Part shown: in pieces, positions 35,786-44,320 of the stretch
Layout: every line of letters begins with the position of its first letter
Numbering within the stretch: the stretch's first letter is position 1
Assembly (NCBI GenBank): GCA_022071965.1
Contig: JAJVIQ010000006.1
Location: forward strand, 84,795-148,794
DNA: 64,000 nucleotides
Direction of reading: 5' to 3'
From: Gammaproteobacteria bacterium
GTDB lineage: Bacteria; Pseudomonadota; Gammaproteobacteria; JAJPIJ01
The notes under the pieces: generated by a model
What the model saw: the letters and a program-made list of their open reading frames with translations, nothing else
Database searches by the model: none
Told to the model about the DNA's origin: nothing
Made by a program: the position numbers and the translations under genes

Positions 35786-37105
35786 ATGGGCACGGCGATC
35801 GCCCCGCCGATCCTCATCGCGCTGAATCTCACGCGCCGCTGCAATCTCGCCTGCGCCCACTGCTACCTCGACGCCGGAACGCGCGGCCAGGGGACCGCGA
35901 ATGAGCTCGGCACGGACGAGGTCAGGGCGCTGCTCGATCGCATCGCGGCGCTGAGCAGGGAGACCCTCGTGGTGCTGACCGGCGGCGAGCCCCTGCTGCG
36001 CGCGGATCTCTGCGAGCTGGCGGCGCACGCCACGCAGCGAGGCCTGGCGGTCGTGGTCGGCACCAACGGCACGCTGCTGGACGATCGCCGCGTGGAGGCG
36101 CTGCAGCGGGCCGGGGTGCGGGCCCTGGGCATCAGCCTCGACTCGCTGGAGGCGGGCGATCACGACCGCTTTCGCGGAGTACGCGGCGCATGGTCCAGGA
36201 CCGTGCAGGGCATCGAGGCGTGCCGCCGGAGCGGCCTGATGTTCCAGATCCATTTCTCGGTCACCGACGCCAACGCCCACGAGCTGGACGCCATGATCGG
36301 TTTCGCCCGCTCCGCGGGCGCGGCCGTCCTGAACGTATTCTTCCTGGTGTGCACCGGCCGGGGCGCCTCCCTGTCCAATGTGTCGGCCGCGGTCTACGAG
36401 CGTGTCCTGGGCCGCATCGCGGTCGCGGCGCGTGAGGAGGGGGAGCTGCTGGTACGCGCCCGCTGCGCACCGCATTTCCGGCGCCTGGCCATGACGGCGG
36501 CCGGCACGGACCCGGCCGTTGCGACGCCCGGCCTCGAGGCGGCCGGCTGCCTGGCGGGGAGGCGGTACTGTCGAGTCACGCCCGAGGGCGAACTCACACC
36601 CTGCCCCTATATCGAGGCCTCGGCCGGATCCGTGCGCAGCGCGGACCTCGCCGCGCTGTGGACCGCGGCGCCACTGTTCGCGCGGCTGCGCGCGCCGGAG
36701 CTGGAGGGTCGCTGCGGCGCCTGCGAATACGCCAGGGTGTGCGGCGGCTGTCGGGCACGTCCATATGCGCGGGACGACAACCTCATGGGTGAGGATTTTC
36801 TCTGCACTTACGAGCCGCGGGGCGGCGAGGTCATTGTGCCCGCGGTGGACACCCCTTCCCATCCGGGGCTCACGTGGACGGCGCAGGCCGAGGCGCGGCT
36901 GAGTCATGTGCCGTCTTTCGTGCGAGGCTTCGTCCGTCAGCGGGTCGAGACCCACGTCCGCGCGCGGGGCGCGGAGGTCGTCACCGCGGGCGATCTGGAG
37001 GCGCTGGCGAAACGGCGCTTCGGCGCGCGGCAAGGCCACGGGGCTGGCGGCCGCAGCGAGGGTATCACCAGGGCGGAGCCGGAAGCGCGGCAGGATGGCC
37101 CATGA
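35786..37105 (+). CDS. Radical SAM/SPASM protein with C-terminal PCP_red domain
   Basis: The 439-residue protein has the radical SAM motif CNLACAHC (Cys19, 23, 26), VLTGGEPLL, a SPASM end with CGACEYARVCGGC, and a PCP_red domain at WTAQAEARLSHVPSFVRGFVR. The core resembles NirJ/AhbC enzymes that modify tetrapyrroles. The next gene is protoporphyrinogen-oxidase-like, which supports a heme-related role. ATG at 35786 follows the preceding stop by four bases. Substrate unknown. Confidence 0.82.
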   Translation: MGTAIAPPILIALNLTRRCNLACAHCYLDAGTRGQGTANELGTDEVRALLDRIAALSRETLVVLTGGEPLLRADLCELAAHATQRGLAVVVGTNGTLLDDRRVEALQRAGVRALGISLDSLEAGDHDRFRGVRGAWSRTVQGIEACRRSGLMFQIHFSVTDANAHELDAMIGFARSAGAAVLNVFFLVCTGRGASLSNVSAAVYERVLGRIAVAAREEGELLVRARCAPHFRRLAMTAAGTDPAVATPGLEAAGCLAGRRYCRVTPEGELTPCPYIEASAGSVRSADLAALWTAAPLFARLRAPELEGRCGACEYARVCGGCRARPYARDDNLMGEDFLCTYEPRGGEVIVPAVDTPSHPGLTWTAQAEARLSHVPSFVRGFVRQRVETHVRARGAEVVTAGDLEALAKRRFGARQGHGAGGRSEGITRAEPEARQDGP

Positions 37106-38514
37106 CGATCGACGTGGCGGTGATCGGGGGCGGGGTCTCGGGGTTGGCCACCGCGTGCGAACTGCAGCGTCGCGGCCATCGGGTGGCAGTCCTGGAACGC
37201 GAGGTGCGGGTCGGGGGGAAGGCCCAGTCTCAGCGCATCGGGGGGTATCTGATGGAGCGCGGGCCGACCGCGGTCAGCGCCGCGTCCGCCACCGCGAACG
37301 GATGGTCGGAGGCGCTCGGGCTCGACGGACAGCGGCTGGACCTCGGCCCCGGCGTGCGGCAGCGCTACCTGCTGGCCAACGGCGCACTCGTGGGCATTCC
37401 TCCGCACGCCTTCGGTTTCCTCGTACGCCGTTATCTCTCCGTGCCCGGGCGCCTGCGCATGCTGGCCGAGGTGCTCCCCGCATGGGGGAGGTCGCGCGCC
37501 GACGAGAGCGTGACGGGGTTTTTCCAGCGGCGTTTCGGGAGGGAGTTCCTCGAACGCGTGATCGAGCCCCTGGTCGGCGGCATGTTCGCCGGCGACCCCG
37601 ACAGGATGGCCATGCACGCAGCGTATCCTGCCCTGGTCGGCATGGAGCGCCGGCATGGCTCGGTGATCCGGGGGCTGATGCGCAGCCGCCTCGGCGGCGG
37701 CCGGATGCCCGGACGACGCCTGTGCTCGTGGCATGACGGGGTGGGCGCCCTGCCACGCGCTCTCGCGATCCGGCTCGGTCCATGCGTGCGGACCGGCGTG
37801 ACGGTCCGCACGATCAGGGGCCGCGGGCCGGAGGGTTTCCGCGTCGACACCGCGGGCGGCGGCGTCGTGGACGCCTCTGCCGTGGTCGTTGCCACGCCAC
37901 CTCACGCGGCGGCAGCATTGCTGGAGCGCATGGCGCCGCTGGCGGCGGAGGCGGCCGCGCTCATCGAGGCGCCGCCCCTGGCGGTGGTCTTCCTGGGCTA
38001 TCGCCGCAGCCAGGTCGCGCATCCCCTCGACGGCATAGGCTGCCTGCATGCCCGCACCGAGGGGCGGGTCCTCTCCGGCGTGCTCTTCTCCTCGACCATG
38101 TTCCAGGGCCGCGCCCCCGGCGCAGAGGTCGCCCTGACCGGATACGTGGGCGGGGCGCGGGCGCCCGAGCTTGCCCGCCTGCCGGCGGAGGACCTGCTCG
38201 CGATGGTGCGGTCCGAGGTGGCGGACCTGCTCGGGATCACCGGCCCGCCGCTGCTGACGAGGGTCTGCCACTGGCGCCATGGCCTGCCCCAATACAACAT
38301 CGGCCACGACAACCGCATCGCCGCCCTGCGGGCCGCCGAGGGGGCGCTTCCCGGCCTCTTCGTCACCGGCAATTATTTCCACGGCATCTCGGTGGCATCC
38401 TGCCTCGATGAGGCGACGCGCACCGCCGGGCGCGTGGAGGCATTTCTGACGGGCCGATCGCGAGCGGCGGCTTCGCTTCCGCCAGCGCGGGGACAGGCCG
38501 CAGCCCGCTGCTAG
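37102..38514 (+). CDS. Protoporphyrinogen oxidase-like FAD protein
   Basis: The 470-residue protein belongs to the FAD amine-oxidase/HemY group: VIGGGVSGLATA near the N terminus, ERGPTAVSA, and the C-terminal LFVTGNYFHGISVASCLDEA. It is similar in length to HemG/HemY type oxidases, which oxidise protoporphyrinogen or coproporphyrinogen. The start overlaps the radical SAM stop as ATGA. With the radical SAM protein it may make a heme needed for NXR and its cytochromes. Confidence 0.8.
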   Translation: MTIDVAVIGGGVSGLATACELQRRGHRVAVLEREVRVGGKAQSQRIGGYLMERGPTAVSAASATANGWSEALGLDGQRLDLGPGVRQRYLLANGALVGIPPHAFGFLVRRYLSVPGRLRMLAEVLPAWGRSRADESVTGFFQRRFGREFLERVIEPLVGGMFAGDPDRMAMHAAYPALVGMERRHGSVIRGLMRSRLGGGRMPGRRLCSWHDGVGALPRALAIRLGPCVRTGVTVRTIRGRGPEGFRVDTAGGGVVDASAVVVATPPHAAAALLERMAPLAAEAAALIEAPPLAVVFLGYRRSQVAHPLDGIGCLHARTEGRVLSGVLFSSTMFQGRAPGAEVALTGYVGGARAPELARLPAEDLLAMVRSEVADLLGITGPPLLTRVCHWRHGLPQYNIGHDNRIAALRAAEGALPGLFVTGNYFHGISVASCLDEATRTAGRVEAFLTGRSRAAASLPPARGQAAARC

Positions 38515-39042
38515 TCCCGGGGGCCAGGGGAGGGCCCATGACCCGCCGCCCCCGTACAGCGGCCCGGTGGCGGAGGCCTCGGCAACGGCACCGGCCATCT
38601 CCCGGCGCCCCTCGCCTCCTTGCACCGGGTTGGCGCCCTCCTCCCCGACGCCCCTGCCCGCCCCTCCCTGGGCTCCTTGTCGCGACAACACGCCGGCACG
38701 GCCGACGCCCTCCAAGCCGCCTGGGCATCAGGGCCTGCGGGGTAGCGTGAGCTGCCTCCCGACGTCCTGACGACAGCCCATGAGACGAGTTTCCGTTTCG
38801 ATTGTTGTGAATGCAAGTGCGATTGATTATCATTTGTTACGCGGATACCCAATGCCACACTGTCGAAAGGCCTGCCGTGCAACACGGCGGCCGGGCAGCG
38901 GCGGCGGGCCCGCCAGAGGCCCTCGATGCCGCGGCACTCCCGTTGCCCGGCGTCGCGCCGCCACGACCGACAGCCCCCCCACGCCGCCGGCCGGCGACGG
39001 GATCGATCCGCACACATCCAACTGCTCCAGGGGGAGGCCAAA
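38515..39042. promoter_or_regulatory. Intergenic region upstream of the ftr operon
   Basis: This gap of 528 bases has no supported gene. A stretch of lower GC around 38760-38870 includes a Fur-like site at 38821-38836. The rest is GC-rich and unremarkable. Confidence 0.5.
38821..38836. promoter_or_regulatory. Fur-box-like sequence
   Basis: GATTGATTATCATTTG matches the core ATGATwATCAT of the 19-base Fur box in ten of eleven positions. It lies about 207 bases before ftrA, the first gene of an iron-uptake operon, where Fur control would be expected. Confidence 0.5.
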
Positions 39043-39588
39043 ATGAAGTGCAACTCACTCAGTCTCACGGCCGGCGCACTTCTGACCTGCGCCACCGCAT
39101 CCGTCCAGGCCATCGAGTACCCGATCGGGACGCCGCAGCACCGCTACGGCATGGAGATCGCGGCGGTCTATCTGCAGCCGATCCTGATGGAGCCGGACGG
39201 CATGATGCGCAAACCGGAGGAGTCCGACGTACACATCGAGGCGGACATCCGCGCGCTCGGGGACAATCCGAACGGCTTTGCGGAGGGCGAGTGGATCCCG
39301 TACCTGGTGGTCCGCTACGAGGTGACCAGGACCGATACCGGCGAACGGATACAGGGCGACTTCATGCCGATGGTCGCCAACGACGGGCCGCATTACGGCG
39401 ACAACATCAAGCTCATGGGGCCCGGCCAGTACCGCGTCAAGTACACCATCATCCCCCCCTCCGAGAACCCGCAGGCGCATTTCGGACGCCACACCGATCG
39501 GCTGACCGGCGTCCGTCCCTGGTTCAGGGCCTTCGACGTCGAGTACGAGTTCACCTACGCCGGCATCGGCAAGCGCGGAGGGTACTGA
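39043..39588 (+). CDS. ftrA: Periplasmic iron-binding protein, P19/Tpd family (FtrA)
   Basis: The 181-residue protein has a signal peptide (SLTAGALLTCATASVQA) and the P19 features EYPIGTPQHRYGMEIAAVYLQP, EADIRA, PHYGDNIKL and IPPSENPQAHFGRHTD. In P19 a His/Met/Glu/Asp copper site holds metal; here the HRYGMEI, MVANDGPHYG, GRHTD regions provide the same ligands. GGGGGAGG precedes the ATG. With FtrB, FtrC and FtrD it forms a ferrous-iron uptake system like the Bordetella FtrABCD one. Confidence 0.87.
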   Translation: MKCNSLSLTAGALLTCATASVQAIEYPIGTPQHRYGMEIAAVYLQPILMEPDGMMRKPEESDVHIEADIRALGDNPNGFAEGEWIPYLVVRYEVTRTDTGERIQGDFMPMVANDGPHYGDNIKLMGPGQYRVKYTIIPPSENPQAHFGRHTDRLTGVRPWFRAFDVEYEFTYAGIGKRGGY

Positions 39589-39589
39589 G

Positions 39590-41140
39590 ATGCCGCGGGC
39601 AACCACGCAGGGTCTGGCGCTCGCCGCCGCGCTGTCGATGACAGCGCCCGCGGGGGCCGCCGAGCCGACCTTGACCGACCTGCTCGCCGAGATCCAGAAG
39701 CTGCAGGCGCGGCTCGACAAGGTGGAGGCGCGCAATGCAGTGCTGGAGCGCAGGCTCGCCGAGGCGCCGGCGGTGCAGGAGAAGGCCCAGGCCGAGGCTC
39801 AGGCCCCCGAGGCCGCGCTCGAGAAGCGCGTGGCGGCGCTCGAAGACGTCAACCGGCGCACCGAGGAGTCGATCGCCGACGACCACATCAGCGAGAAGGA
39901 CCCCGAGGTGGTCGCGCGCCTCAAGGACGTGGAGATACGCACGCTCGCCATCCAGAGGCAGGCGCGCACCATCGAGGCCCTCGAGGGCATCACCGCCGGC
40001 GCCCAGCTCACGCTGGTCGGCCAGTACGCGGACGAGGACAGCACCTTCACCGGCGAGGACGACTCCGAGCTCAACTACCGCGGCGACGTGGCCGTGTCGC
40101 TGCCAGGCGGCGAGTTCGGCAACGCCGAGGGACGCATCTTCGCGCAGTTCCGCATCGGACAGGGCGACGGCCTCGGTGAACTGAACCCCACGTTCACCAG
40201 CACCCCCAACACCACCGCCTTCGCGCTCACCCATGGCGACGATGCGGCGGCTGTCCTGGCGCAGGCGTGGTACCAGCTCAACGTACCGCTGCCTTTCAAG
40301 GGCTACAAGCCGCGCTCGAAGGAGCACGTCGAGCTCAACTTCGGCAAGATCGATCCGTTCGTGTTCTTCGATCAGAACGCCGCGGCGGACGACGAGGCGA
40401 TCACGTTCCTCAACAACGCCTTCGTGCACAACCCGCTGCTCGACTCCGGCGGCGACATGGGCATGGACGAGTACGGCTTCACGCCGGGCGTGCGTCTCGC
40501 CTACCGCAGCGACCGGCAGGACCCGGAGTGGTGGCAGGCCTCCGTCGCCGCCTTCGGCGCCGGCAGCGGCGCGAGCTTCGACGACAGCTTCGACTCGCCG
40601 ATGTTCATCGGCCAGCTCGAGTTCGGCCGCAAGTTCTTCGGCGGTCTGGACGGCAACTACCGCATCTACGCCTGGCACAATCCCCAGGCCCCCGGGTTCG
40701 ACGGACTGAACCACTCGCACGAAGGCGTGGGACTGAGCTTCGATCAGCGCCTGCACGATGCCATCACGCTGTTCGGGCGCTACGGCCACGCACTGCAGGA
40801 AGATCGGCGCGCCTTCGACCAGGCGCTCACCCTGGGGGCCGAGTTCGGCGGCAGTTACTGGCAGCGTTCGAGCGACGCCATCGGGGTGGCATGGGGCTGG
40901 CTCGACTCCACCGACGACTTCCAGGATGCCTCCGCGACCGTCGACGCGGATGGCGACGGCACGCCGGACTTGGGCTACGCCGCGGACGGCGCCGAGCAGA
41001 TCGCGGAGATCTACTACCGCTGGCAGCTGCACAGCCAGCTCGAGATCACGCCCGATTTCCAGCTCGTGCACAACCCGGGCGCCAACGAGGATGCCGATCT
41101 CATGAAGATCGTCGGCGTTCGCGTGCGGGCGGCGTTCTGA
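39590..41140 (+). CDS. Outer-membrane porin with N-terminal coiled coil
   Basis: The 516-residue protein has a signal peptide, then a heptad-rich coiled coil (residues ~25-125, LAEIQKLQARLDKVEARNAVLERRL) and a beta-barrel of porin type ending in a phenylalanine (RVRAAF), a normal C-terminal assembly signal. It is not part of the known Bordetella ftr operon but sits between ftrA and ftrB, with no gap to ftrB. It may be the outer-membrane entry for iron. Confidence 0.82.
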   Translation: MPRATTQGLALAAALSMTAPAGAAEPTLTDLLAEIQKLQARLDKVEARNAVLERRLAEAPAVQEKAQAEAQAPEAALEKRVAALEDVNRRTEESIADDHISEKDPEVVARLKDVEIRTLAIQRQARTIEALEGITAGAQLTLVGQYADEDSTFTGEDDSELNYRGDVAVSLPGGEFGNAEGRIFAQFRIGQGDGLGELNPTFTSTPNTTAFALTHGDDAAAVLAQAWYQLNVPLPFKGYKPRSKEHVELNFGKIDPFVFFDQNAAADDEAITFLNNAFVHNPLLDSGGDMGMDEYGFTPGVRLAYRSDRQDPEWWQASVAAFGAGSGASFDDSFDSPMFIGQLEFGRKFFGGLDGNYRIYAWHNPQAPGFDGLNHSHEGVGLSFDQRLHDAITLFGRYGHALQEDRRAFDQALTLGAEFGGSYWQRSSDAIGVAWGWLDSTDDFQDASATVDADGDGTPDLGYAADGAEQIAEIYYRWQLHSQLEITPDFQLVHNPGANEDADLMKIVGVRVRAAF

Positions 41141-41580
41141 TGGCGGCCTCCCGCATCTTCCGCCCCGGCCTCCCCCGTCTCGGGGCCGGCGGGTGTCGGC
41201 GGCAGGCGCCCGATGCCGCCCACTGGACACTTCGGGCCGCGGCGATCGCCCTGATCGCCGCCCTTGTCCCGATACCGGCGGGCGCCGGGGAGTTGCCGAC
41301 CTTTCATATCGAGGCGAAGGCGGGACGATTTCATCCCGAGCGCGTCACGGTGCCGGCGGGCGTGCGCTTCAAGATCGTGGTGACCAACCGCGGGCCGGGA
41401 CCGGAGGAGTTCGAGAGCATCGAGCTCAAGAAGGAGACGGTGCTCGCCCCCGGCGTCAGCCGCGCGGTCGTCTTCGCGCCGTTGAAGCCCGGCGTCTACC
41501 GCTTCTTCGGGGAATTTCATCCGGAGACGGCGCAGGGAGAGATCGTGGTCGTCGACGACGGTGCCGCATCCAGCCCATGA
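41140..41580 (+). CDS. ftrB: Cupredoxin-like periplasmic protein (FtrB)
   Basis: The 146-residue protein has a signal peptide (LRAAAIALIAALVPIPAGAG) and a cupredoxin domain with FHIEAKAGRFHPERVTVPAG, VVTNRGPGPEEFESIELKKE and VYRFFGEFHPETAQGEIVV. It would oxidise or hand over iron to the FTR1 permease. Its start overlaps the porin stop. Confidence 0.8.
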   Translation: MAASRIFRPGLPRLGAGGCRRQAPDAAHWTLRAAAIALIAALVPIPAGAGELPTFHIEAKAGRFHPERVTVPAGVRFKIVVTNRGPGPEEFESIELKKETVLAPGVSRAVVFAPLKPGVYRFFGEFHPETAQGEIVVVDDGAASSP

Positions 41581-41753
41581 AGACCCGGGACCGTACCCGT
41601 CCCGATCCCGGGCGCGGGGCCGATTCCCGCGGGGGCGCGGCGACTCGCGGCTTCCGGCCGCGAGCTCCGTCATCCCCGGGCGATCTCGCCGGCTCGCGTG
41701 CGGCGCCCGGAACGACGCATGGGCCGGTGGCACACAAGAGGAGGATGTGACAC

Positions 41754-42575
41754 ATGGGCAGCGCCTTCTTCATCGCCTGGCGTGAGTCGCTCGAGGCGGT
41801 CCTGGTCGTGGGGATACTCTACGCGTGGGTCCGCAGAAACGCCGTGGCCCGCGCGACCACGTACCTGTGGGGCGGCGTCGCCGGAGGCATCGCGCTCGCG
41901 GCGGCGCTGGCGCTCGCGATCTTCTCCGTGCAGAGCCAGCTCGGCGGCGAGGCGCTCGAGTACTTTCAGACCGCCATCATCGTGATCGCGGCGGCGCTCA
42001 TCGTCCAGATGGTGCTCTGGATGCGCCGGCACGGCCGCGAACTCGCGCGCACACTGCAGGCGAGCGCCAGCGAGGCCGCGGACAGCGGCAGGCTCCTCGG
42101 CCTGGCGGCGCTCGCGGCCATCGCGGTCGGCCGCGAAGGCGCGGAGACCGTGATTTTTCTCTACGGGCTCGGCCTGGAGCGCGGCGGCACGGATCTCGCG
42201 GCCTATCTCGGTGCGGCCGCGGGCGGTCTGGCGGCCGCCCTGCTGACGGCCTGGGCCATGTGGCAAGGTGCGCTGCTCATGTCGTGGAGCGCGTTCTTCC
42301 GCGTCACCGGATTCATCCTGCTGCTGCTCGCATCGGCCCTGGTCGTGAACGCCGTGGAGCGCCTCATAGGCATGGAGGTGCTGCCGGGGCTCGTCGATCC
42401 GCTGTGGGACCTCTCCGGCGTCCTCGACGACAGCGCCGGGGTGGGCAACGTCGTGGCCGCCTTCACCGGCTGGCGGGCCCGGCCTGCGCTGCTGACGGTG
42501 CTGGTATGGTCGTGCTACTGGCTCGCGCTCGCGGCCGTGCTGCACCCCTTCCGTCTCCCTGCGCGCCGGGCATGA
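41754..42575 (+). CDS. ftrC: FTR1-family iron permease (FtrC)
   Basis: The 273-residue membrane protein has about seven transmembrane segments and two REXXE motifs, RESLE at residues 10-14 and REGAE at 127-131, which carry ferric iron through FTR1 permeases. It works with the FtrA and FtrB proteins upstream. A gap of 173 bases separates it from ftrB and holds no gene. Confidence 0.9.
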   Translation: MGSAFFIAWRESLEAVLVVGILYAWVRRNAVARATTYLWGGVAGGIALAAALALAIFSVQSQLGGEALEYFQTAIIVIAAALIVQMVLWMRRHGRELARTLQASASEAADSGRLLGLAALAAIAVGREGAETVIFLYGLGLERGGTDLAAYLGAAAGGLAAALLTAWAMWQGALLMSWSAFFRVTGFILLLLASALVVNAVERLIGMEVLPGLVDPLWDLSGVLDDSAGVGNVVAAFTGWRARPALLTVLVWSCYWLALAAVLHPFRLPARRA

Positions 42576-42609
42576 GCGTGGTCAGGCGGGTGCTCCGGAG
42601 TCCCCGTTC

Positions 42610-44130
42610 ATGCTCGTCCCCCGTGCGCGGTCGGATAGATCCATGGATATGAGCGTCCGCCCGGCGCTGCCCCCCGCGGGAGCGGCCCCGGCGGCGCCCG
42701 GGCTGCCGCGCGAGTGCGATCCGCGGGCAGGCTCGCTGCGGGCGGGCCGTCAGCCTCTCGCCGGCGGCGTCGGCGGCGCCGTGGCGCGCCTTGGCGAGTT
42801 TCTGCGCCGGCATCGCGGCGCCGTGATGGCCGTGCAGGTGATCGTCGTGGTGTTCTATGTAGGCATGGTCACGGTGCCGGCCTTCCTCCCGCTGCCGGCC
42901 ATGGACGCGCGCATGCGCAGCAGCCTGACGCTCATCGCGCAGTTCCTGTTCTGGGGGCTGTGGTGGCCGTTCGTGATCCTCTCGATCATGCTGGCAGGGC
43001 GGCTGTGGTGCGGTGTGCTCTGCCCGGAGGGGGCGCTCAGCGAGTTCGCCAGCCGCTACGGCCTCGGGCGCGGCATCCCCCGATGGCTGCGCTGGCCGGG
43101 CTGGCCGTTCGTCGCCTTCCTCGGAACCACGGTCTACGGCCAGCTCGTCAGCGTGTACGACTATCCGAAGCCCGCGCTCCTGGTGCTCGGCGGCTCGACG
43201 CTGGCGGCCATGGCGGTCGGCTTCCTCTACGGGCGCGGCAAGCGGGTGTGGTGCCGCCATCTGTGTCCGGTCAACGGCGTGTTCGGCCTCCTCGCACGCG
43301 TGGCACCGGTGCATTTCCGCGTCGATCGCCAGCTCTGGGAGTCGAGCACCGACGCCCGCGGCGCCGTCAACTGCGCGCCGCTCGTCGACATCCGCCGCAT
43401 GACCGGCGGCGCGCAGTGCCACATGTGCGGCCGCTGCAGCGGACAGCGCGGCGCCGTGACCCTGGCGCTGCGCACGCCGGGCCGTGAGGTCCTGGAGCTG
43501 TCGCGCGAGAGCGTCAATCCCTGGGAGGTGCGCCTGCTGATCTTCGGCGTCATCGGCAGCGCCATCGGTGCCTTCCAGTGGTCCGCCTCGCCGTGGTTCG
43601 TGACCGTCAAGCAGCAGGTGGCCGAATGGGCCGTGAGCCGCGAGCTGTGGTGGCTGCTCGATACCGACGCGCCGTGGTGGGTGCTGACGCACTACCCGCA
43701 GACCGCCGACACGTTCACGTGGCTGGACGGTCTACTCATCCTGGCCTACATCGGCGCGGCCGCACTGATCATCGGCGGCTGGGTATGGTCGTGGCTGCAG
43801 GTCGCCGCGGCCTGCCTCCCGGGACGCAGATCGGCCTATGCCGCGCGCCTCGCCTACACCCTGATCCCGATCGCAGGCATCGGCGTGTTCCTCGGCCTGT
43901 CGGTCCTCACCGTCACGATGCTGGCCGCCGAGGGTGTCCACCTGCCGGGTCTGGCGTGGGCGCGCGGCCTGCTGCTGGCCGCGGGCGCGGCGTGGAGCGC
44001 CATCCTCGGCTGGCGTCTGCTGCGCGCGCATCCGGCGCCGCGGGCAGGATTCTGGCTCGCCTTTGGCGCGCTGCTCGCCGCCCTCGCCGGGGTGCTCGTC
44101 TCCTGGGGTCTGCTGTTCTTCGTCTGGTAG
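42610..44130 (+). CDS. ftrD: Polyferredoxin-like membrane protein (FtrD)
   Basis: The 506-residue protein has about nine transmembrane segments and two CxxxCP motifs, CGVLCPEG (Cys134, Cys138) and CRHLCPVN (Cys215, Cys219), plus CHMCGRC at 270-276. This is the NapH/polyferredoxin pattern. In the Ftr system it would supply electrons across the membrane for iron reduction. Starts at 42643 or 42649 are alternatives to 42610. Confidence 0.82.
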   Translation: MLVPRARSDRSMDMSVRPALPPAGAAPAAPGLPRECDPRAGSLRAGRQPLAGGVGGAVARLGEFLRRHRGAVMAVQVIVVVFYVGMVTVPAFLPLPAMDARMRSSLTLIAQFLFWGLWWPFVILSIMLAGRLWCGVLCPEGALSEFASRYGLGRGIPRWLRWPGWPFVAFLGTTVYGQLVSVYDYPKPALLVLGGSTLAAMAVGFLYGRGKRVWCRHLCPVNGVFGLLARVAPVHFRVDRQLWESSTDARGAVNCAPLVDIRRMTGGAQCHMCGRCSGQRGAVTLALRTPGREVLELSRESVNPWEVRLLIFGVIGSAIGAFQWSASPWFVTVKQQVAEWAVSRELWWLLDTDAPWWVLTHYPQTADTFTWLDGLLILAYIGAAALIIGGWVWSWLQVAAACLPGRRSAYAARLAYTLIPIAGIGVFLGLSVLTVTMLAAEGVHLPGLAWARGLLLAAGAAWSAILGWRLLRAHPAPRAGFWLAFGALLAALAGVLVSWGLLFFVW

Positions 44131-44145
44131 CGTCCGCCCGCCGCT

Positions 44146-44166
44146 CCGGGCCAGCTCCGGGCCCGG
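44146..44166 (+). terminator. Hairpin after ftrD
   Basis: CCGGGCC at 44146-44152 pairs with GGCCCGG at 44160-44166 around a 7-base loop and is followed by a T/C-rich run. It lies 16 bases after the ftrD stop and may end the operon. Confidence 0.4.
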
Positions 44167-44197
44167 TTGCCTCGTCTATGCCATATATGGGCATTCC

Positions 44198-44211
44198 ATG
44201 ACATAGATCAA
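44198..44211. promoter_or_regulatory. FNR-like site upstream of nrdD
   Basis: ATGACatagATCAA matches eight of ten consensus positions. It lies about 110 bases before nrdD, an anaerobic enzyme for which FNR control would make sense. Confidence 0.5.
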
Positions 44212-44320
44212 CGATATGTTGTGGTCACATCGGCGATACTCCTTCCTCGATCGGCCGCGGCGGAGACGGCGCTTCGGGGGCGCGGCCCGCCAAGAACAAT
44301 TACGCCGAACAGGGGGAGTC

